Origin: Intrasporangiaceae bacterium URHB0013
Lineage (GTDB): Bacteria > Actinomycetota > Actinomycetes > Actinomycetales > Dermatophilaceae
Assembly (NCBI GenBank): GCA_000620545.1
Contig: JIBA01000012.1
Location: forward strand, 1-64,000
Direction of reading: 5' to 3'
Length of the DNA stretch: 64,000 nt
The notes below the pieces were generated by a model, which was not told the DNA's origin, made no database searches, and was given only the letters and a program-made list of their open reading frames with translations. Made by a program: the position numbers and the translations under genes. Every line of letters starts with the position of its first letter. Positions within the stretch are counted from its first letter, which is position 1. Below are positions 41,809 through 50,795 of the stretch, one piece after another.

Positions 41809-43028
41809 ACTGCGTTTTCCTCGACTTCGCCGCGGACTACTGGGTGCCGCGTGTCGAGGCAGAGCGGCTGCGCGAGTCCCGAAGCAAGGAGCAACGGCAC
41901 GAGGCCGATCGGGCAGCCGCGGCAGCGGCGCACCGAGTTCAGGAGCGGCGCGAGGAGCTTCGCGCTCACCAGTCGGAGGCGCGTAGACGCAATGCCGCCG
42001 AGCACCGCGAGCATGTCGAAGCCGGGCGGCCGCCGGCCTGGCGGCCGCAGCATGTCCACAAGTGGCTGAAGCTCGGTGGCGACCTCGAGGAAGCCCGTCG
42101 CTGGTCAGATGAGGGCTGGACGCCGTCGGACGTCCTCGGGGCAGCCGGCGCCATTGGAAAAACACTGGCCCTGCCCCGTTCCGTCGGCGACCCTGACGAG
42201 GTGGCGTGGTGGGGCGACACCTTGACCGACATCGCGTCAGGTACCTGGCCGCAGGTGCCGGCCTCGACACGCATCTCCGTCAAGCGGACGTTCCAGGAGG
42301 GCCGACGCGAGCGCTGGTTCGCGCTGTCGGAAAGTTGTGGCGTCCGGGTGGAGCGCTGGCATCCAGCGGCGGCGTCGCGTACAGCAGCGCCCGAGTGGAC
42401 GCGTACCGTCCTCGGCGTCTTCCCGACGGCCGAGGCGGCATGGGAGACAGTTTCCGAACTGTCGACCGTCGGCCGCGACGTCGTCTGTGAAGTCAACGTG
42501 GCGCGGGACAACGGCGTCGATCTCCTCGAGCACCTGCGCATACCGCGAGCCGGCGTCGACGGGCACGGCGAAGGACCGAGCGGGGACGCGGAGGGGGCTC
42601 AGGTGGCTCGGCTCGATCTGCAAAAGGTCGCCCACCTCGTCGAGGGGGTGCCTTCCCGCTTCGTGCACTGCATCGTCGATGGTCTGCCTGTCGTGGCAGT
42701 GCGAACCGCCCACGAGTGGCGGCGGCTCACGGTCGGCGTCGACGGGATCGAGAAGGGCGGGCTCGTCGTCGAGAACGTCGTCGAGTCCCGGTGGTCCAGC
42801 GCGTCCGGCGAGAAGCCGATCATTTGCGAGGGAGGCGGGTCGATCACGGTCGTCGCCCTTGGGCTCGCGGTCGTCCGGCAGTGGGGCGGCCGCGGCGACA
42901 GTCGCCGGTTCGTCGCTTGGCCGTCGTCCGTACAGGGACGGGCTAGCGTGGTCGCCCGCTGGATCGCGGAGTCCGACCTCCAGACCGTCGCGGCAATCCT
43001 GCTGGAACCGTGGCCCGACGACGAGTAG
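41802..43028 (+). CDS. Unknown protein with coiled-coil N-terminus
   Basis: A 408-aa protein starting with GTG 41802, overlapping the DUF3293 stop codon. Residues ~18-75 are charged Arg/Glu/Ala coiled coil (RVEAERLRESRSKEQRHEAD). A helical unit follows, LEEARRWSDEGWTPSDVLGA, similar in rhythm to the GF-EAxxW repeats at 23.2 kb. The rest is beta-rich with several Trp. No family recognised. Longer in-frame readings from 41703 lie inside the DUF3293 gene and are unlikely. Confidence 0.55.
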   Translation: MLNCVFLDFAADYWVPRVEAERLRESRSKEQRHEADRAAAAAAHRVQERREELRAHQSEARRRNAAEHREHVEAGRPPAWRPQHVHKWLKLGGDLEEARRWSDEGWTPSDVLGAAGAIGKTLALPRSVGDPDEVAWWGDTLTDIASGTWPQVPASTRISVKRTFQEGRRERWFALSESCGVRVERWHPAAASRTAAPEWTRTVLGVFPTAEAAWETVSELSTVGRDVVCEVNVARDNGVDLLEHLRIPRAGVDGHGEGPSGDAEGAQVARLDLQKVAHLVEGVPSRFVHCIVDGLPVVAVRTAHEWRRLTVGVDGIEKGGLVVENVVESRWSSASGEKPIICEGGGSITVVALGLAVVRQWGGRGDSRRFVAWPSSVQGRASVVARWIAESDLQTVAAILLEPWPDDE

Positions 43029-43065
43029 TGGCTCGTTTGGTACGACGTGCCGGTCTCGCTCGACC

Positions 43066-43275
43066 CTGCGCCTCGACGACGAGACACGCGAGGCGCTCCG
43101 AGGATGCCTGGCCACGGACCCCGAGTACGCGAGGGCGCGCGAGGCCGTCCGCGACCCAGAAAGCAGGGCCGGTCGCGCACTGGCGGCAACCCTCGAGCGA
43201 GCGTCGGAGACTCAGTCCACCGGCGACCTGTACCGGCTGCTGTGGCTCTCCGACGACGAGGAGGCAACGCGATGA
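43066..43275 (+). CDS. Small protein of unclear start
   Basis: The frame ending at TGA 43273-43275 encodes RLDDETREALRGCLATDPEY and ends GDLYRLLWLSDDEEATR, a sensible acidic helical protein of about 70 aa. No ATG, GTG or TTG is available in frame near its beginning; CTG 43066 is the nearest candidate, or a frameshift separates it from a GTG at 43029. It overlaps the next gene by ATGA. Function unknown. Confidence 0.35.
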   Translation: MRLDDETREALRGCLATDPEYARAREAVRDPESRAGRALAATLERASETQSTGDLYRLLWLSDDEEATR

Positions 43276-43577
43276 GCGAGTTGCCGGACGGCTACCGCGA
43301 GGAGATCCCGGACGATGTACTCACCGAACTGGCCGAGCGCCTGGCCGAGCGGCCGGATACCTCAGGGCACCCCGAGGGGACCGGCCCGTGGCGTAGCCAC
43401 CTCGTCGGGGTCTGCATCGGTTGGGACGACTACTACACGCTCTGCGAGAACTGCCTCCACCGGGACGGTCCTTTCCTCGACCCGTTCGAGGCAGAACAGG
43501 CCGTCCTGCAACACGAGTGGCGGACCCGGCAACCAGAGCAGGGAGACACGTTCCGTGGCTTCGACGGTTGCGTCTGA
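43272..43577 (+). CDS. Small hypothetical protein with Cys/His pair
   Basis: A 101-aa acidic protein starting at the ATGA overlap with the preceding frame. LVGVCIGWDDYYTLCENCLH and LDPFEAEQAVLQHEWRTRQP are its most structured segments; CENC could bind metal. No family recognised. Last gene of the compact unit that starts at 41.2 kb. Confidence 0.5.
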   Translation: MSELPDGYREEIPDDVLTELAERLAERPDTSGHPEGTGPWRSHLVGVCIGWDDYYTLCENCLHRDGPFLDPFEAEQAVLQHEWRTRQPEQGDTFRGFDGCV

Positions 43578-43684
43578 GCCCACCGGCGCTGGCCGATGCC
43601 CGAGGACGTCAAGGGTTGCACCGGGCGTAGAGCGTGAGCGGCATCCTCGCCACGTTCGAAGACGCCTGAGCCGCAGGAGAGCCG

Positions 43685-43728
43685 GACGTTCGTATGCCGT
43701 CGAGCCTGCCCGGCGGCATACGAACGTC
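43685..43728. terminator. Perfect 15-bp hairpin built from the GTATGCCG word
   Basis: GACGTTCGTATGCCG (43685-43699) and its exact complement CGGCATACGAACGTC (43714-43728) flank a 14-nt loop. It lies at the 3' ends of converging genes and its right arm touches the stop codon of the minus-strand fragment. It would serve as a terminator, and the two arms are a head-to-head pair of the word repeated across the window. Confidence 0.75.
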
Positions 43729-43945
43729 AGCTTCGCCGCGGGCGCTTGATGCCCCGCTGTGCCGTCCAGATGGCGTGGTCGATCATCCACGGCGTCACCT
43801 CACCGCTGATCTCCTTCGCCGCCAGGTCGATGAGCGTCTTCGCCTCCTCGGAGCCACCGGTGCACCCGTGTGCTCCCAGCCAGCGCATCACCATCCGGTC
43901 GGGCTTGATCCGGGTGTCGTCACCAATCAGCATCCATAGGTAGTC
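43727..43945 (-). pseudogene. C-terminal fragment of an unknown helical protein
   Basis: Encodes ADYLWMLIGDDTRIKPDRMV then MRWLGAHG and EISGEVTPWMIDHAIWTAQR before the stop codon. The run (LIGDD-x-IKPDRMVxRWL, then ...DHAIW) resembles the C-terminal end of HhH-type DNA-binding or glycosylase-like proteins. The N-terminus is missing: the next bases belong to the NYN relic. Fragment produced by deletion. Confidence 0.45.
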
Positions 43946-45017
43946 AGCGGTCGAGCTGCTTGACCTGCTTCCAGAAGTGGTCACGCAGCATGAAGCGCAG
44001 CTGGTCCTCCACGTCGTAGCGGTCGAGCCGGGACGACAGGTCGAGCAGCAGGGCTCGGTCGAGGTCGCCCGGGATGAACGGCTTCTGGCTTATCAGGCGC
44101 GTGCGGTCGTCGGCGCTCGCGGTGATCGACCACGTGGCGAGAACCCCACGGCATACGTCGTCGATGGCCTGCAGCTCACCCTGGCCGACGACCGGCGCCC
44201 CGCGGTCCGAGCCGCCGGCGCTCGCGCTCGACCACACGAGCCGACCCTGCGCGCCCGAGGTCGCTGCCGGCCGCTGGGGGACCCCGCTCCCGGCGAGGAC
44301 GGCTGGGGTGGGCCGGGCCGGAGACGGCGGTCCTCCGGCATCCGGTGCTGCCCTCTGGGCAGGTGTGCCCGCCGAGGGCTCGGCCAGAACGGTCTTGGGC
44401 CCGGGCAACGGGACATCGACTGATGCGGCCGCAGGCGCCAGGGGGACCTCCGCGTCGGGCTGCAGTTGACGAACGTGCACCGTGTCGTCCACAACGGAAG
44501 CGTCGAGCACGATGAGGTCGTCCGACTCACGGATGAGGTGCCGCGAGACGGCATGCGGCCTGGTAGACCGGTCCGGCACGGCCATGAGCACCACCTGCAT
44601 GCCGTGACTCTGCGCCTCCTCGACGGCCTCGCTCAGGTCGTTGTCTAGCGACAGCAGCTAGATGACGTCCACCGACCGGTTCCGACCGTGCGCAGCGAGG
44701 TCGAGCCCGATGCGCAGGTCGACGCCCTTCTGCTCGCCCTGCGGCGACGTGCGCCCCAGCCGTAGCTCGACCCGCGGCAGCATGCCGATGGCTTCTGCGT
44801 CGCGTCCGGCGTGCCCCCGGACCGGCTGCCGGAGTCGTACCAGTGCAACCGCAGCAGCGGCAGCCCGCTCGCCCGCTCCGCATCGGCGATGAGGCGCGCG
44901 ACGAGGTCCGGGTACGACACCACGATGCCCTTGCGAAGTGAGGTTCCCCGTCACCCGCGTGGCGGCCGCAGCCAGGAGGTAGCCCACATCGACGTAGAGC
45001 GCACAGTAGGACCGCAT
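43944..45017 (-). pseudogene. NYN-domain (PIN-like) nuclease pseudogene
   Basis: The N-terminus MRSYCALYVDVGYLLAAAAT is the opening strand of a NYN/PIN-like RNase. A one-base insertion near 44944 and a 5-bp duplication (GACGCGACGC, near 44800) shift the frame and restore it, the middle reading GIVVSYPDLVARLIADAERA and LPLLRLHWYDSGSRS. A TAG at 44658-44660 replaces the Tyr expected before LLSxDNDLSEAVEEAQ. The C-terminal half continues GMQVVLMAVPDRSTRPHAVS and a long Pro/Ala linker to DQLRFMLRDHFWKQVKQLDR. Three lesions make it non-functional. Confidence 0.75.
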
Positions 45018-45181
45018 GGGGGCAGGCTCTCACGGCAGGCAGCACGTCACCCGGCGGCGCGGGGACCCGCGAGTGCGAAGCCGGCCGGACCAAGGTCCGC
45101 GAGCCTTGGCGCAAACCGCTGACGAGCCGCGCCGGCCCGCGTGACGATGGGGCTTCGCAGAGCGACGGTCAAGGAGCGCCG

Positions 45182-45682
45182 ATGACGGAGCACATCGCAC
45201 AGCCCAGCAGGATCAACTTCTTCCACGGCCGCCTCCTCTCCGCCGGCGACCTCGAGCACGAGCAGCAACAGGCGCGCGAGCGGCAGTGGATGCACAACCG
45301 GCTGCTCCACGGCCACGGCGTCGTCACCGGCCTCGACGTCACCGTCGCCGGTGACCGCCTGCAGGTCTCACCGGGGGTTGCCCTCGACTCCTTCGGGCGC
45401 GAGATCGTCTTGGCCAGCACGACGGGCCTCGACGGGAGCGAGGTCGTCCACGAGAGCCACGGTCACGTCCAGGTCGTCATCGCCTGGGCCGAGGAGCCGG
45501 CGGGTGCCATCCTCGGGCCCGACGGGCCGGTCCCCGACAGCTACGTCGACCGCCCCCTGCTCATGCTCGCCGACCACATGCTGGGGGAGCTTCCCGAGCA
45601 CGGCGTCCTCCTCGCCCGCCTGCACCGCCGCGACGGCGAGCTGCTCGCCGACCCCTCCGTACGCCGACACCTCCACCGGTAG
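45182..45682 (+). CDS. Tail/baseplate-like domain protein
   Basis: A 166-aa protein, ATG 45182 with AAGGAG 5 nt upstream. The pattern INFFHGRLLSAGDLEHEQQQ, ERQWMHNRLLHGHGVVTGLD, and LQVSPGVALDSFGREIVLAS resembles an N-terminal domain of proteins in phage-tail-like or contractile injection loci. No other tail gene is seen here, so it is a stand-alone member. Convergent with the ERCC4 gene, 10 bp between stop codons. Role unknown. Confidence 0.6.
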   Translation: MTEHIAQPSRINFFHGRLLSAGDLEHEQQQARERQWMHNRLLHGHGVVTGLDVTVAGDRLQVSPGVALDSFGREIVLASTTGLDGSEVVHESHGHVQVVIAWAEEPAGAILGPDGPVPDSYVDRPLLMLADHMLGELPEHGVLLARLHRRDGELLADPSVRRHLHR

Positions 45683-45692
45683 GTGCGTGCCG

Positions 45693-46735
45693 TCAGTGCG
45701 CGGCGGGGTACGCCTCCCAGACCTCCGGGCGCAGGCGGCCGCGGTCGCTCGCGGCCAGCCCCTCGGCCAGCGCCCAGGCGCGGACGGTGGCCGTGTTCGG
45801 CGCCGGCTGCGGCACCGGTCCCGCCAGCGCGAGGCCGGCCATCTGCGAGTCGGCGTGGTCCTCGGCCGCGACCTCGCGCAGCGCCGCCGCGAGGAAGCGG
45901 TAGGTCCACTCCTGCGCGAGCGCCCGCGTCTCGGCGAAGACGATCGGCACGGCGGGATAGCGCGCCTGGCACTCCGCGATCGCGTCCGCGACGACCGCGG
46001 GGCGCACGTGCGTCAGACCGAAGACGCGCGGGTAGCGCTCCTCGACCACGACGGCGGCCCGCGGTATGCCGCTCAGCTCGGCGAGCGCATACCTCAGCTT
46101 CCCGTTCACCAGCGAGGAGGTGAGGTCCTCGAGGCTCTTGCGCTCGACCGCGGCGACGACGCGTCCATCGAGCTCGACGGCGTAGTCGCCGGCGTCGAGG
46201 CGCTGCTTGCGCGTGCTCACCTGCTGGTGGCTGAAGCGCCACGCGTAGCGCTCGTGCGCGTCGACGACGATCTCGAGCGGGCTTGCTGCGTCGGCCTCCC
46301 CGGACGTGCCGGCCGCGCGAGCCGTCGGGATGCGGACAGCGGGCCGGGCCTGCTTCGCCGTCCGGGCGCTCTGCCAGAAGATGCCCTCGCGGCCCTTGAC
46401 GTTGGTCAGCACGAACTGGGACCGGCTCTCCTTGGTGCGGTCGAGCACGAGCTCGATGGCGGCGCCCCGACGGACGCACACCCGCGTCGCGACGCGCTCC
46501 ACCACCTCGGCGTCCTCGGACCACGACTCGGCCCGGTGGCAGTAGACCTTGCTCGTTCTTGGCCACGTGTCTTGCTCTTCAGCACGATCCCGTGCTCGCC
46601 CAGTGGGATCCGTACGAGGTAGGGCAGTGTGCTCGCCGCGTCCGGGTTGCGGGCGATGAGGAAATCATCAGGCACCGCCCCATCGCGGCGTATGTGGCGG
46701 CCCCGCCAAGCCGCGACATCGGACTTGGCCGCCAA
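45693..46735 (-). pseudogene. ERCC4-domain nuclease with one-base deletion
   Basis: The C-terminal 270 residues hold a complete ERCC4 nuclease: IVVDAHERYAWRF, LDAGDYAVELDG, AAVERKSLEDLTSSL (the GDY and ERKxxD motifs). The N-terminal part lies in another frame, from TTG 46735: ARNPDAASTLPYLVRIPLGE, HGIVLKSK. The frames meet at about 46570; restoring one G (AAG-GAC for AAGAC) gives DTWPRTSKVYCHRAESWSED and one ~347-aa protein. Either a fresh pseudogene or a sequencing error. It follows the next gene by 4 bp, forming an operon. Confidence 0.7.
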
Positions 46736-46739
46736 GAGA

Positions 46740-47291
46740 TCAGTCGCAGTTCACGCACGGGCCGGAGACCGGCATTTCCATGAAGCAGGTCGGACAGACG
46801 GCACCGCGTCGCTCGGGCGCCACCGAGGCGCGTGGCGTGCGCTCGCGCACCTGTCGCATCCGCGAGCTGAGAGTCGGCTGCGCATCCGCGGGGACGTCGG
46901 CGCCCCAGTGCCGGTAGCACTCCAACCGTGAGGCGGCGGCGTGGTTCTCGCGTTCGACCGGGTCGTCGATCGGTGACCGGCCCGCCAGTCGGAGGACCTC
47001 GTCGTAGCCGGGTCCGACGCGTCCGTCGTCCTTGCGGACGACGAGCGACGTCAGCGGCGGCTCCTCGCGGGCGTGGTTGACCTTGGCGAGGTCGCCCAGC
47101 AGGGCGCCGACCCAGTTGTGCATGGGCGACCTGGTGTGGAGCGACGAGCGGCGCTGCACCTCCTCGGCGAAATCGGAGTAGGTGATGACCGCGTTGTAGC
47201 GTCCGGCGGTCTCGACGAGCACCTCGTAGGCGTGCTTCGCCCAGTAGGGCTGCGCGACCTTGGGCGTCACGTACGTCTCGCTGTCAGGCAC
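46740..47291 (-). CDS. Hypothetical protein with C-terminal zinc finger
   Basis: A 183-aa protein; GTG 47291 follows AGGAGGG by 10 nt. The N-terminal half AQPYWAKHAYEVLVETAGRY, NAVITYSDFAEEVQRRS resembles small winged-helix proteins (the phrase also echoes alkyltransferase-type DNA-binding helices). The C-terminus CPTCFMEMPVSGPCVNC is a probable zinc ribbon. Function unknown. The TTG of the ERCC4 gene lies 4 bp after its stop codon, so the two may act together on nucleic acid. Confidence 0.6.
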   Translation of the reverse strand: MPDSETYVTPKVAQPYWAKHAYEVLVETAGRYNAVITYSDFAEEVQRRSSLHTRSPMHNWVGALLGDLAKVNHAREEPPLTSLVVRKDDGRVGPGYDEVLRLAGRSPIDDPVERENHAAASRLECYRHWGADVPADAQPTLSSRMRQVRERTPRASVAPERRGAVCPTCFMEMPVSGPCVNCD

Positions 47292-47435
47292 GATCGGAGA
47301 TCCCTCCTGTGATGGCGCGTTCGGTCCCACCCCAGTCTCCACCCGCCTCCGCCGCCCCGCCCGACGGGTCTCCATCCGCGACACGACGCCCAGCCTCGGA
47401 TGGCGATCACAGACACCGCGCCACCCGGGGTGGCG

Positions 47436-48038
47436 TCAGGCGAGCGGGTCCCGGGTCGCGCGAGCCAGCACCGCCAGGCAGATGGCGCCCACGACTCCCC
47501 ACACCAGCAACGCGCCCGCCCACCGCTCGCCGTCGCCGCTCGGGAAGACGTCCACCCAGCGCGCGAACGGGTTCACCAGGCCGATGCCGATGACGACCGT
47601 GAGGATGGCGCCGCCGACGGCGTCCCCGGGCTCGGCCACGCGCCGCCGCAGGGCAGCAGCCGCAGCGACGGCGACGAGCACGCAGCCCGTCAGCCACACC
47701 ATGACCCCGAGCCGAGCACCCAGTCCGCTCGTGATCGCAAGGACCACCACGCCGAGCGATCCCAGGGCCAGGACCCCGGCGGCCACGAGCAGCCTCGCCA
47801 CGCTGCGCGCTCGCAGCGACGTCGGGGTGGCCCCGACCGCTTCCGCCGCCGCCTCGTCGAGGACGTATGCCGTCCCGGCCGCGAGCACGGCGACGCCGAG
47901 CACCAGCGCGGAGCCGGCCACTGCACTCGTGGGCCAGGTCGCCGCGACCCCGAGGAGGACCAGCCCTGCGGTGGTCAGGGTGGCCACGGGCCGCCACGGG
48001 ATGCCCGTGGCGGCGCCGAGGATGCCCGGCGAGATCAT
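47436..48038 (-). CDS. Membrane protein of the sigma/ABC operon
   Basis: A 200-aa protein with six hydrophobic segments, from LTTAGLVLLGVAATWP to ERWAGALLVWGVVGAICLAV. Overlaps the preceding permease by ATGA (48035-48038). Probably a second, smaller membrane component of the ABC system or its accessory. No specific family. Confidence 0.65.
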   Translation of the reverse strand: MISPGILGAATGIPWRPVATLTTAGLVLLGVAATWPTSAVAGSALVLGVAVLAAGTAYVLDEAAAEAVGATPTSLRARSVARLLVAAGVLALGSLGVVVLAITSGLGARLGVMVWLTGCVLVAVAAAAALRRRVAEPGDAVGGAILTVVIGIGLVNPFARWVDVFPSGDGERWAGALLVWGVVGAICLAVLARATRDPLA

Positions 48039-48985
48039 CGCGTCACGACCACGCTGTGCCCGTCGGGGAAGGTGCGCACCGGCTGGGTGAGACCAGTGGC
48101 GGAGGCGAGACCGTAGGTGATGACCGACAGCACGACGGCGACCGCGCCGAGGCGCACGAGCCGGCGTCGGGTGCGGCCCTCGGACCGCCACAGCAACGCG
48201 GCCAGGGCGGCGAGGCTGCAGAGCGTGCCGACCCAGACGAGATACCACCACGGCGACCCGGTCAGGCTGGTGATCGAGACGTCGTCCTGCGTCGCCGACG
48301 AGAAGTAGCCGACCGGGGTGAAGAGCCGGACCCAGCGGAACCACGCAGGCGGTGCCCCCTCCGTGCTGCTGAAGAGACCGAGGACCCCGATGGTCCAGAC
48401 GACCACGGCCAGGACGAGCACGGCCGACGCGCCGCGGAATCGCCACCAGCGGCCCGCGGCGATGCCGAGCAGGGTGCCGCCAACGGCCGCCACGACCGAG
48501 TTCTCCACGAGCACCGCCGCCACCTCAGCGTGGGAGAAGTCGCCGTACATCCACTCGGGCACGTCCAGCGCAGCTGGCGTGAAGCCGTAGTAGACGACGA
48601 GCCACGCCGAGGCCACGAGAGCCGGGACGCCGGCGGCCAAACACAGCGCGGTCGTCCGGGTCGTCACGGAGGTCGGTGACGCCTCGAGCAGCTCGCCCGC
48701 CCCGTGGAACGACCGCGTCAGGTGGTACGCGGCGATCATCGCGGACAGGCCCACCGTCAGCGCAACGACGGGCAGGCTCAGCGAGTCGCCTGTCACCTTG
48801 TCTGCCTGCTCGTTCAGCGCCATGACCGTGAAGAGGACGCCGAGCGCCGTGCCCACGAGGAACATCGGGTGACGGGCGAGGCGCCACGTCTCGATGCGGG
48901 CGAGCGCGGCGAACGGGCTCCGGTAGCCGCCGCGCGGCGCGAACGCGGTGGTCACGGCGAGGGCGTCCTGCGGGGTGCTGGTCAT
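48035..48985 (-). CDS. ABC-2 type transporter permease
   Basis: A 316-aa membrane protein with about six helices; the N-terminal cytosolic stretch ALARIETWRLARHPMFLVGT is typical of ABC-2 permeases (amphipathic helix before helix 1). It should pair with the ATPase encoded immediately upstream. The ATG shares its A with the ATPase stop codon (TGATG). Substrate unknown. Confidence 0.75.
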   Translation of the reverse strand: MTSTPQDALAVTTAFAPRGGYRSPFAALARIETWRLARHPMFLVGTALGVLFTVMALNEQADKVTGDSLSLPVVALTVGLSAMIAAYHLTRSFHGAGELLEASPTSVTTRTTALCLAAGVPALVASAWLVVYYGFTPAALDVPEWMYGDFSHAEVAAVLVENSVVAAVGGTLLGIAAGRWWRFRGASAVLVLAVVVWTIGVLGLFSSTEGAPPAWFRWVRLFTPVGYFSSATQDDVSITSLTGSPWWYLVWVGTLCSLAALAALLWRSEGRTRRRLVRLGAVAVVLSVITYGLASATGLTQPVRTFPDGHSVVVTR

Positions 48986-49884
48986 CACGCCACCTCCGCC
49001 GAGGTCGCGGCGTCAGCGGACGCAGAAGCGGTAGCGCCTCGGAGCAGCAGGTAGGCGTCCTCCAGACTGGGCTCGACGAGCTCGGCGCCGCTCGGCACGT
49101 GCTCCCCGACGTTGCGATAGCGGCCGGATGCGGTGCGCCACGACGCCTGCGCCGCGGCATCCGGCGCCGCGGCCATCCAGACGCGCCCTGTCGCGAGCGA
49201 CACCAGCTCGGGCACCGTGCCGTCGAAGTGCACGCGACCCGCGTCGAGCACGACGACCCGGCGGCACAGCGCGGCGACGTCCTCGGTCTGGTGGGTCGAG
49301 ATGACCATCGTCGACGTGGCGGCGATGTCGGCGAGCACGCCCCGCAGCGACGCACGCTGCTCCGGGTCGAGCCCGGTCGTCGGCTCGTCGAGGACGAGCA
49401 GCTCCGGGGTGCCGAGCAGGGCCTGGGCCAGGGCGACCCGGCGACGCTGGCCTCCCGAGAGCCGGCTGATCCGTTTCGGGGCGACGTCGCCGAGGCCGAC
49501 GAGGTCGAGCACGCGCCGGACCTCCGTGGTGCGCAGGTCCCGGTCGGCCCACTCCTTGAGCACCGCCATGTAGTTGACGAAGGCGAACGCCGAGAAGCCG
49601 CGCGGGAAGCCGAGCTCTTGCGGCTGGTAGCCGAGTCGCCGCCTGATGTCGGTGCGGGCATCCGGCTGCGTCGGGTCGCGGCCGAGGAGGCGCACCTCGC
49701 CGGCGTCGGGCCGCAGCACCGTCGCCATGACGCGGAGCATCGTCGTCTTGCCGGCACCATTCGGACCGAGCAGTCCGGTGATGCCCGGCTCGAGGTCGAG
49801 GTCGACGCCGTCGAGGGCCGCGAGGGAGCGGTAGCGCTTGGTGACACCCCGGAGGGAGACCGAGGTCGAGCTGGTTGCGGTCAT
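48985..49884 (-). CDS. ABC transporter ATP-binding protein
   Basis: A 299-aa ATPase. Walker A LLGPNGAGKTTMLRVM, Q-loop LGYQPQELG, signature LSGGQRRRVALAQ, Walker B LLVLDEPTTGLDP, H-loop VISTHQTEDV. The C-terminal ~80 residues are a domain often present in ABC-2 exporters. Its ATG overlaps the upstream stop codon by ATGA (49881-49884). It powers the permeases downstream. Confidence 0.92.
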   Translation of the reverse strand: MTATSSTSVSLRGVTKRYRSLAALDGVDLDLEPGITGLLGPNGAGKTTMLRVMATVLRPDAGEVRLLGRDPTQPDARTDIRRRLGYQPQELGFPRGFSAFAFVNYMAVLKEWADRDLRTTEVRRVLDLVGLGDVAPKRISRLSGGQRRRVALAQALLGTPELLVLDEPTTGLDPEQRASLRGVLADIAATSTMVISTHQTEDVAALCRRVVVLDAGRVHFDGTVPELVSLATGRVWMAAAPDAAAQASWRTASGRYRNVGEHVPSGAELVEPSLEDAYLLLRGATASASADAATSAEVA

Positions 49885-50795
49885 GACGCGATCCTTCCGA
49901 TCGTGCCGAGTCGCCGCGCTCGAAGGACGAGGACGAGCGGCCCGATGATGAGCATGAGGACGTAGAGGAGGAGGTAGCGCGGCGCGAACACGGCCCAGAT
50001 CGTGTCCAGGCGCTCGGCCGCGCCGGTGGCGATGACCCAGACGAGGGTGATGGCGCTGGCCGGACGCCACGGCCCGAACCACGTCGACAGGGCGAGCACC
50101 GCCGCCGTGAATCCCAGCGCCGGGAGGAGCCACACCCACGCCGCCGACTCCGGGAAGACGACCTGACCGACGAGGACGACGGGGAGTGCTGCGAGGAGCA
50201 CGGCGGCGGTCCGGAGCAGCAGGAGACGCGCCAACGGGTACGGCGCCGCGCTCTCCTGCTCGAGCGCCGGTCCCGCCTCCGGCCCGAAGGCGGTCGCGAC
50301 GGCGAGCACCGGCACGAGCGGCGCCACGACGAGGAAGACCATGACGCTGCCGTTGCGCGCCGCCACGGCCCCGCCGACGGCGAAGGCGACGGCGAGGGCG
50401 ACCGCGCAGATCCACGATCCGCGCAGCGCCGGCGCCGCGGCCACGAGCATCGCGTCACACGGCGGGAGGCCGAGGCGCACGAGGAGCCGCTCCAGGAGCG
50501 ATACGCGTGGCACCTCGATCTCGTCCCGCACCGCCGTCCAGACGGCCGCCAGGTCCGGCAGCTCAGCCGAGCCAACGGGGCCAGCCACGTCCGGCGACCC
50601 AGGCTGCCCGGGAGCTGCCGTGACCTCGGGAAGGGACGGGACGGCATACGCCATCGGGGGCAGCGCGGCGGCGACGCCCGCCTGGCACTGGGGGCACCCG
50701 ACGAGGTGCTGCTCGACCGACATCGACAGGACGCCGTCGGTCGCACCGCGGACCCAGGCGCGCAGGTCGTCGGGACGTACGTGATGCGTGCTCAT
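49881..50795 (-). CDS. Zinc-finger anti-sigma-like membrane protein
   Basis: A 304-aa protein. The N-terminal segment VEQHLVGCPQCQAGV has the HxxxCxxC zinc-binding anti-sigma signature. It is followed by a linker and about six membrane helices (LRGSWICAVALAVAFAVGGA to LLLYVLMLIIGPLVLVL). It probably holds the ECF sigma factor encoded upstream (ATGA overlap at 50792-50795) at the membrane, and the helices might also make it part of the transporter. Confidence 0.8.
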   Translation of the reverse strand: MSTHHVRPDDLRAWVRGATDGVLSMSVEQHLVGCPQCQAGVAAALPPMAYAVPSLPEVTAAPGQPGSPDVAGPVGSAELPDLAAVWTAVRDEIEVPRVSLLERLLVRLGLPPCDAMLVAAAPALRGSWICAVALAVAFAVGGAVAARNGSVMVFLVVAPLVPVLAVATAFGPEAGPALEQESAAPYPLARLLLLRTAAVLLAALPVVLVGQVVFPESAAWVWLLPALGFTAAVLALSTWFGPWRPASAITLVWVIATGAAERLDTIWAVFAPRYLLLYVLMLIIGPLVLVLRARRLGTIGRIAS

